A stretch of DNA of 64,000 nucleotides. It comes from Isoptericola halotolerans (GTDB lineage: Bacteria; Actinomycetota; Actinomycetes; Actinomycetales; Cellulomonadaceae). Shown in pieces: positions 60,025-64,000 of this stretch (positions are counted from its first letter, which is position 1; every line of letters starts with the position of its first letter). The notes under the pieces are model-generated. The model searched no databases. It was not told the origin of the DNA and saw nothing but the letters and a program-made list of their open reading frames with translations. The translations under genes and the position numbers were made by a program. Where the stretch lies: assembly GCF_003003075.1 (NCBI RefSeq), contig NZ_PVTX01000014.1, positions 1 through 64,000 of the forward strand, written 5' to 3'.

Positions 60025-61349
60025 CCCTGCGCTGCCGCGGCTTCTTCGATGGCGGCGACGATGTCCTGCGGGGTCGCCTCACCGGCGAACATCAGGGCGA
60101 TCTCGTCGTTCATCGCGTTACCGACGGACTGACCCAGGCGGGTGTCCAGGTAGAGCTGGGTCTCGCCACCGCCGTCGCGGACGGGGATGAGCTGGGCCAG
60201 CGTCTCGTTGGCCACCGAGCCGGTCGCGGCCGGGTTGGTCGGCAGGCCCATGTCGAGCTCGGCGAACCCGGTCTGGACCTCGTCGGACAGCAGGTACTCG
60301 GCGAAGTCGACGGCCGCGTCCGGGGCGTCGTTGGACACCGCCCAGGCGTCGCCGCCGCCCATCTGGTCGCTGGGGTCGCCGGCCTGGCCTTCGAACGTCG
60401 GGAAGGCGAACCAGCCGAGCCAGTCCGGCACCTTCTCGTCCTCGCGCAGACCGCCCACGACGCCGGGCTCCCAGTGGCCGGCGAGCTCCATGCCGACGCG
60501 CTCGCTGGCCAGCAGACCGGAGGCCGACGTCGGGCCCTCCTGCGCTCCCGTGGCCAGGAAGCCGGGGTTGAACGGCTCCTTGGCGAGGATCTCCTGCACG
60601 TCCTCGCCGGCCTTGACGAAGCACTCGTCGGAGTAGTCGCCCGACTCGATGGCGGCCTCGACGGTCTCGAACTCGCACTCACGGACGACGCCGTAGTACC
60701 AGTAGTGCGCGGCGGGCCACTTGTCACCGGCGCCGACGGACAGCGGGTCGACCCCGGCGGCCTTCAGCTGGTCGATGTAGCCGTAGAACTCGTCGATCGT
60801 CGGGCTGTCCGAGACGTCGTCGATCCCGGCCTGCTCGAAGAGGTCCTTGTTGTACCAGAAGCCCACGAGGCCCATGGAGAACGGCAGCGCGTAGACGCTG
60901 TCGTCCACCGTGTACTGGCCGGTGAACGCGGAGATCGTCTCGACGGTGTCCGACGCGTCCTCGGTGAGGTCGCGCAGGAGCCCGGCGTCGACGTCGTTCT
61001 GCAGCTCGCCACCACCGCGGCTCATGAAGACGTCGGGGATGCCCGAGCCGGCCTGCATGGCGGCCTGGAGCTTGGTGAGCATGTCCTCGTGCTGCATGGC
61101 CTCGACCTGGACCGTCACGCCCGGGTTGGCCTCCTCGAAGTCGGCGGCGACCTGGTCGTAGTACTCCTTGCCCTCGCCGGTGTTCGAGTTGTGCCACCAC
61201 TCGACGGTGGCGTCGCCACCCTCGGCGGTGGTGGACTCGCCGTCCGTCGTCTCCTGGTCGGCCGTCCCCTGACCGGCGCAGGCGCCTGCCAGCAGAGCGA
61301 CGGTCGCCCCGAGCGCGACGGCGGTCGCGCCTCGCATCTTCCTCGTCAT
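60021..61349 (-). CDS. Sugar ABC transporter solute-binding lipoprotein
   Basis: The protein has 442 residues. The lipoprotein signal ends LLAGACAG with the acylated Cys near residue 24. It belongs to the family 1 binding proteins: EWWHNSNTGEGKEYYDQVAA, MLTKLQAAMQAGSGIPDVFM, ALPFSMGLVGFWYNKDLFEQ. It captures oligosaccharides at the cell surface. The GH3 enzyme downstream suggests beta-linked gluco- or xylo-oligosaccharides. The ATG at 61349 follows AAGGGG. It is the first gene of the operon, and the LacI operator region lies upstream. Confidence 0.94.
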   Translation of the reverse strand: MTRKMRGATAVALGATVALLAGACAGQGTADQETTDGESTTAEGGDATVEWWHNSNTGEGKEYYDQVAADFEEANPGVTVQVEAMQHEDMLTKLQAAMQAGSGIPDVFMSRGGGELQNDVDAGLLRDLTEDASDTVETISAFTGQYTVDDSVYALPFSMGLVGFWYNKDLFEQAGIDDVSDSPTIDEFYGYIDQLKAAGVDPLSVGAGDKWPAAHYWYYGVVRECEFETVEAAIESGDYSDECFVKAGEDVQEILAKEPFNPGFLATGAQEGPTSASGLLASERVGMELAGHWEPGVVGGLREDEKVPDWLGWFAFPTFEGQAGDPSDQMGGGDAWAVSNDAPDAAVDFAEYLLSDEVQTGFAELDMGLPTNPAATGSVANETLAQLIPVRDGGGETQLYLDTRLGQSVGNAMNDEIALMFAGEATPQDIVAAIEEAAAAQG

Positions 61350-61466
61350 CGTGGAACCCCTTGGTCGTCGTCGACAGTGGTGCTTCGGTGGTGCGGCTAC
61401 GGGCGGTCGGCAGGTGCACTCGGCGCTGCGGCAGCCCGTCCGATCTCTACCTTGGCAGGCCACCCG

Positions 61467-61500
61467 CGAAACCGTCAATCGTTTTCGATAACGGTTTCGA
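61467..61500. promoter_or_regulatory. LacI-type operator region between importer and regulator genes
   Basis: CGAAACCGT (61467-61475) and ACGGTTTCG (61491-61499) are exact complements 15 bases apart. The right part also forms an imperfect 16-bp palindrome with a central CG (TCGATAACGGTTTCGA, 61485-61500), the usual LacI form. It can control both divergent genes. Confidence 0.72.
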
Positions 61501-61563
61501 CACGGCCCGGCCACGGCCTGGCGACGTGCGCCGCGGGTCCTCGGTGCCGGATACTGTCGTCCT

Positions 61564-62622
61564 GTGAGCACCGCCGCCGACCCGCCGCCCGCGGGAACCC
61601 AGTCCGGACCCATCGTGGGTCGCGTGACGATCTCCGACGTCGCGCGGGTCGCGGGCGTCTCCGTCGCCACGGTCTCCAAGGTCGTCAACCACCGCTACGG
61701 CGTCTCGCCGTCGACGGCCGAGCGGGTCCTCGGGGTCGTCGCCGACCTCGGCTACGAGTCCTCGCTGGTCGCCCGCAGCCTGCGCCGGCAGTCGACCAAC
61801 GTCGTCGGGGTCCTGGTGGCCGAGTTCGAGCCCTACTCCACCGAGCTGCTCAAGGGCATCTCGTCCGCCGTCGACGGCACCGGGTACGAGCTGCTCGCCT
61901 ACTCCGGCGGCACCGACGGCGGAGCCATCACGGGGTGGGAGCGCCGGTCGCTCTCCCGGCTCGCGGGCACCCTCATCGACGCCGCGATCGTCGTCACCCC
62001 CACCATGGTGCTCTCCGAGGCCAACGGCATCCCGGTGGTGGCGATCGACCCGCACACCGGGCCCGAGGGCACGCACACCGTCGACTCGGACAACACCACG
62101 GGTGCGCGCGAGGCCGTCGAGCACCTGCTCGCGCTCGGGCACCGCCGCATCGCCCACCTCGGCGGGCGCCCCGACCTCGAGTCCGCCCGGCTGCGCGAGC
62201 TCGGCTACCGCCAGGCGCTCGAGGCCGCGGGGATCACCGTCGACCAGTCGCTCATCCGCGTGGGCGGCTACCGCCCCAACACCGCGGACACCCCGGCCCG
62301 CGAGCTGCTCGCGCCGTCGCGCGGCGAGCGTCCCACCGCCGTCTTCGCGGCGAACGACCAGTCCGCGATCCACGTCGTCGAGGTCGCGCACGACCTCGGC
62401 CTGCGCGTGCCCGAGGACCTGTCGGTCGTGGGGTTCGACAACGTGCCCGAGTCCATGACCACCACCCCCGCCCTCACCACCGTGTCGCAGCCGCTGCACG
62501 AGATGGGCACCGAGGCGCTGCGCATGGTGCTCGACCTCCTCGAGGGCTCGCCGCGCGAGCAGCACCTGCGGCTGCCGACGTCCCTCGTGGTCCGCGGCAG
62601 CACCGGCCCGGTCGGGGGCTGA
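61564..62622 (+). CDS. LacI-family sugar-responsive repressor
   Basis: The protein has 352 residues. The helix-turn-helix lies at about 20-65 (VTISDVARVAGVSVATVSKV, the hinge helix ending LRRQSTN). The periplasmic-binding-like effector domain has VVGVLVAEFEPYSTELLKGI, HLGGRPDLESARLRELGY and FAANDQSAIHVVEVA. It lies divergent from the importer/GH3 operon, the classic place for its regulator; the inducer is probably an oligosaccharide or its breakdown product. The GTG start at 61564 is 19 residues before the helix-turn-helix. Confidence 0.94.
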   Translation: MSTAADPPPAGTQSGPIVGRVTISDVARVAGVSVATVSKVVNHRYGVSPSTAERVLGVVADLGYESSLVARSLRRQSTNVVGVLVAEFEPYSTELLKGISSAVDGTGYELLAYSGGTDGGAITGWERRSLSRLAGTLIDAAIVVTPTMVLSEANGIPVVAIDPHTGPEGTHTVDSDNTTGAREAVEHLLALGHRRIAHLGGRPDLESARLRELGYRQALEAAGITVDQSLIRVGGYRPNTADTPARELLAPSRGERPTAVFAANDQSAIHVVEVAHDLGLRVPEDLSVVGFDNVPESMTTTPALTTVSQPLHEMGTEALRMVLDLLEGSPREQHLRLPTSLVVRGSTGPVGG

Positions 62623-62625
62623 CGC

Positions 62626-63840
62626 TCAGGCAGGGCGCCCGCTGAGCCAGCGCTCCACCGCGTCGAGGCGCCGCGAGGTCTGCCGGGGCCAGTCCACCTC
62701 CTGGACGCGGTGCGGTCCCGTCGCCAGGGACAGCAGCACCCCGGCCGTGCGGGCCGAGAGCTCGTCCGCGTCGACGACGTCGGCGAACCCCTTCGCGTAG
62801 TCCAGCGCGAGCCCGTGCAGGCGGTCCGCGTCCCAGCCGCGCAGCAGCGAGAGCGTCTCGACGTGCGCGACGAGGCACGCCAGGTCGTCCGCGCGCCGGC
62901 CCGGCCCGGCGGAGTCGACGTCGAGCAGACCTGTGATGCGCCCGTCGCGGCCCAGCATGATCTGCGACTCGTACAGGTCGCCGTGGGTCGGTTCCGACGC
63001 CGGCTGGCCCGCGATGCGGCCGGCGACCACGGCGGCCAGCTGCGCCGCCCGCTCGGCCTCGGCGGGCAGCGCCGCCCCGATCACCGAGGCGTAGTGGGCC
63101 GCGTTCTCGCTCCAGGAGGCCCGGTAGGGAAGCTCCGTGACGCCGTCGGGCAGCTGTTCCAGGAGGTCGACGACGTCGCCCGCCGCAGGGACCGGCCCGC
63201 CGTCGCGCACGGCGTGCCGCATCGACTCCCCCGCCAGCGGGGCGATCACCAGCAGCCCGTCCGTGTTGCGGCCGAGCGGCTTCGGCACCGGGAGGCCGGC
63301 GCCGGCCAGCAGCGCGTGCCGCGCGTACAGCTCGTCGCCCTTCTCGGGGCGCACCACCTTGAGGAAGACCCGGGCGCCCGGCGTGCTGGCCTCGATCACC
63401 GCCCGGCGCGTGGGCCGGTACGCGCGCACCCGCAGCGTCACCGGCCCCCGCGCCACCTCCGGCACGCCCAGGTCCCCGAGCAGCGTGCCGACCGCCTCGA
63501 CGTCGTAGGCGGTGGCCAGCGCCGGCAGCCCCGGGTCGCCGGGGAACCGCCACACCGCGACCGCGTGCTCGCCGTCGTCCAGGGTCAGCACACCGGGCAC
63601 GTGCTGGTCGCCCGGCCGCCCCAGGGACGCACCGAGGGTCTCGGTGCGCACCTGCGGCTCCATGCCGCCGATCACCCAGCGCACCCGCGCCCGGTAGGCG
63701 ACGGTCGTGGAACGGCCCGGGCGGTGGTCCACCTGGCGGACCGACCAGTCCACGAGCTCCCCGCCCGCGGTGGACACGGCCGTCGCGAGCAGCTCGGTGG
63801 CGTCGTCGCCGGTGAGGAGCTCGAGGTTGCTGGTTCCCAT
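62626..63840 (-). CDS. APH-fold phosphotransferase-like protein
   Basis: The protein has 404 residues. The N-terminal part is divergent with a likely kinase lobe (RVFLKVVRPEKGDELYARHA). The catalytic loop reads THGDLYESQIML, where Gln takes the place of the usual Asn of HGDxxxxN; the metal-binding motif is LLDVDSAGPG. Aminoglycoside/choline-kinase-like family, substrate unknown; the Asn-to-Gln change makes activity uncertain. The ATG at 63840 was chosen as the first codon after which the sequence reads as a normal protein. Confidence 0.8.
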   Translation of the reverse strand: MGTSNLELLTGDDATELLATAVSTAGGELVDWSVRQVDHRPGRSTTVAYRARVRWVIGGMEPQVRTETLGASLGRPGDQHVPGVLTLDDGEHAVAVWRFPGDPGLPALATAYDVEAVGTLLGDLGVPEVARGPVTLRVRAYRPTRRAVIEASTPGARVFLKVVRPEKGDELYARHALLAGAGLPVPKPLGRNTDGLLVIAPLAGESMRHAVRDGGPVPAAGDVVDLLEQLPDGVTELPYRASWSENAAHYASVIGAALPAEAERAAQLAAVVAGRIAGQPASEPTHGDLYESQIMLGRDGRITGLLDVDSAGPGRRADDLACLVAHVETLSLLRGWDADRLHGLALDYAKGFADVVDADELSARTAGVLLSLATGPHRVQEVDWPRQTSRRLDAVERWLSGRPA

Positions 63841-63918
63841 CACCCCATCCTCACCACGATCGGCCCGGAGCGCGCGGGCTCCGGGCCGCCGGGACGGCCC
63901 CGCGCGCAGCACCGGTGC

Positions 63919-64000
63919 TCAGCCGCCGAACATCTCCTTGAGCTCACGGCTCTCGGCGTCCGACAGGTTGGTGCTCACCAGCGTCGCCTTGATGCCGTGC
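63919..64000 (-). CDS. C-terminal end of a truncated gene (right edge)
   Basis: Only about 26 residues are in the window: HGIKATLVSTNLSDAESREL then KEMFGG and a TGA stop. The ending LSxxxxxxLxxxFG resembles the last helix of DUF1269-like proteins (predicted membrane or stress proteins), but this is too short for a firm call. Confidence 0.4.
   Translation of the reverse strand, partial: HGIKATLVSTNLSDAESRELKEMFGG

Overview
The window is very GC-rich, with many GTG starts, 4-base gene overlaps, an HspR-controlled dnaK operon, a DosS/DosR pair, an ANTAR protein, an actinobacterial LALTG sorting signal and an Erm methyltransferase. This points to an actinomycete. The polysaccharide genes (GH18 chitinase, PL9-like lyase, GH3 glucosidase with an ABC importer, and chitin-binding modules) suggest the Cellulomonadaceae/Promicromonosporaceae side of Micrococcales. 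The taxonomic guess is inference.

Layout: 1-431 is the tail of an IS481-type transposase abutting a tRNA-Ser(CGA). 715-2544 has a 20-bp phased repeat array and a secreted chitinase. 2793-6833 has a PAS-ANTAR regulator and a three-gene DUF4956 / VTC / Cthe_2159-type operon. 6884-12276 (minus) has a 1255-residue secreted pectate-lyase-like protein and a secreted unknown. 12354-16868 has a sirtuin, an acyltransferase-SGNH protein and a phytoene-dehydrogenase-like oxidoreductase. 16885-19849 (minus) is a DUF4097 / response regulator / histidine kinase operon. Then come tadA, a LALTG-anchored surface protein and upp. 23195-27190 (minus) encodes one protein that joins an ECF sigma factor, a zinc-finger anti-sigma domain, a membrane segment and a long exported part with a chitin-binding-like end. 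A GGDEF-like gene is divergent from it.

28207-32788 (minus) holds a DUF1540 gene behind an apparent DtxR/IdeR iron box, then the dnaK-grpE-dnaJ-hspR operon with two HAIR operators. 33286-37840 has a four-cold-shock-domain protein, an AAA+ ATPase coupled to a TPR membrane protein, and a small membrane protein. 37942-43474+ has a glycosyltransferase, an O-methyltransferase, an erm gene with a leader peptide and attenuator hairpins, an AI-2E family permease, an acyltransferase and a GNAT. 44091-49226 is a hypoxia/dormancy-like island: two universal stress proteins, DosS, DosR and a DoxX protein, linked by three copies of the box GGGYCGAARGTCCC. 49425-53447 has an ECF sigma with a membrane partner and a membrane-anchored HELGH metallopeptidase-like protein. 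53906-55502 has an M19 dipeptidase and an S4 RNA-binding protein. 55638-62622 is a LacI-controlled ABC sugar importer with a GH3 beta-glucosidase. The right edge has an APH-fold kinase-like gene and a truncated gene.

The most distinctive items are the sigma/anti-sigma/chitin-binding fusion, the exactly 20-bp-phased CTACCTCGGCG arrays at three (possibly four) intergenic loci, the iron box in front of a DUF1540 gene, the erm leader with an R-D-R motif, and the shared DosR-like box.
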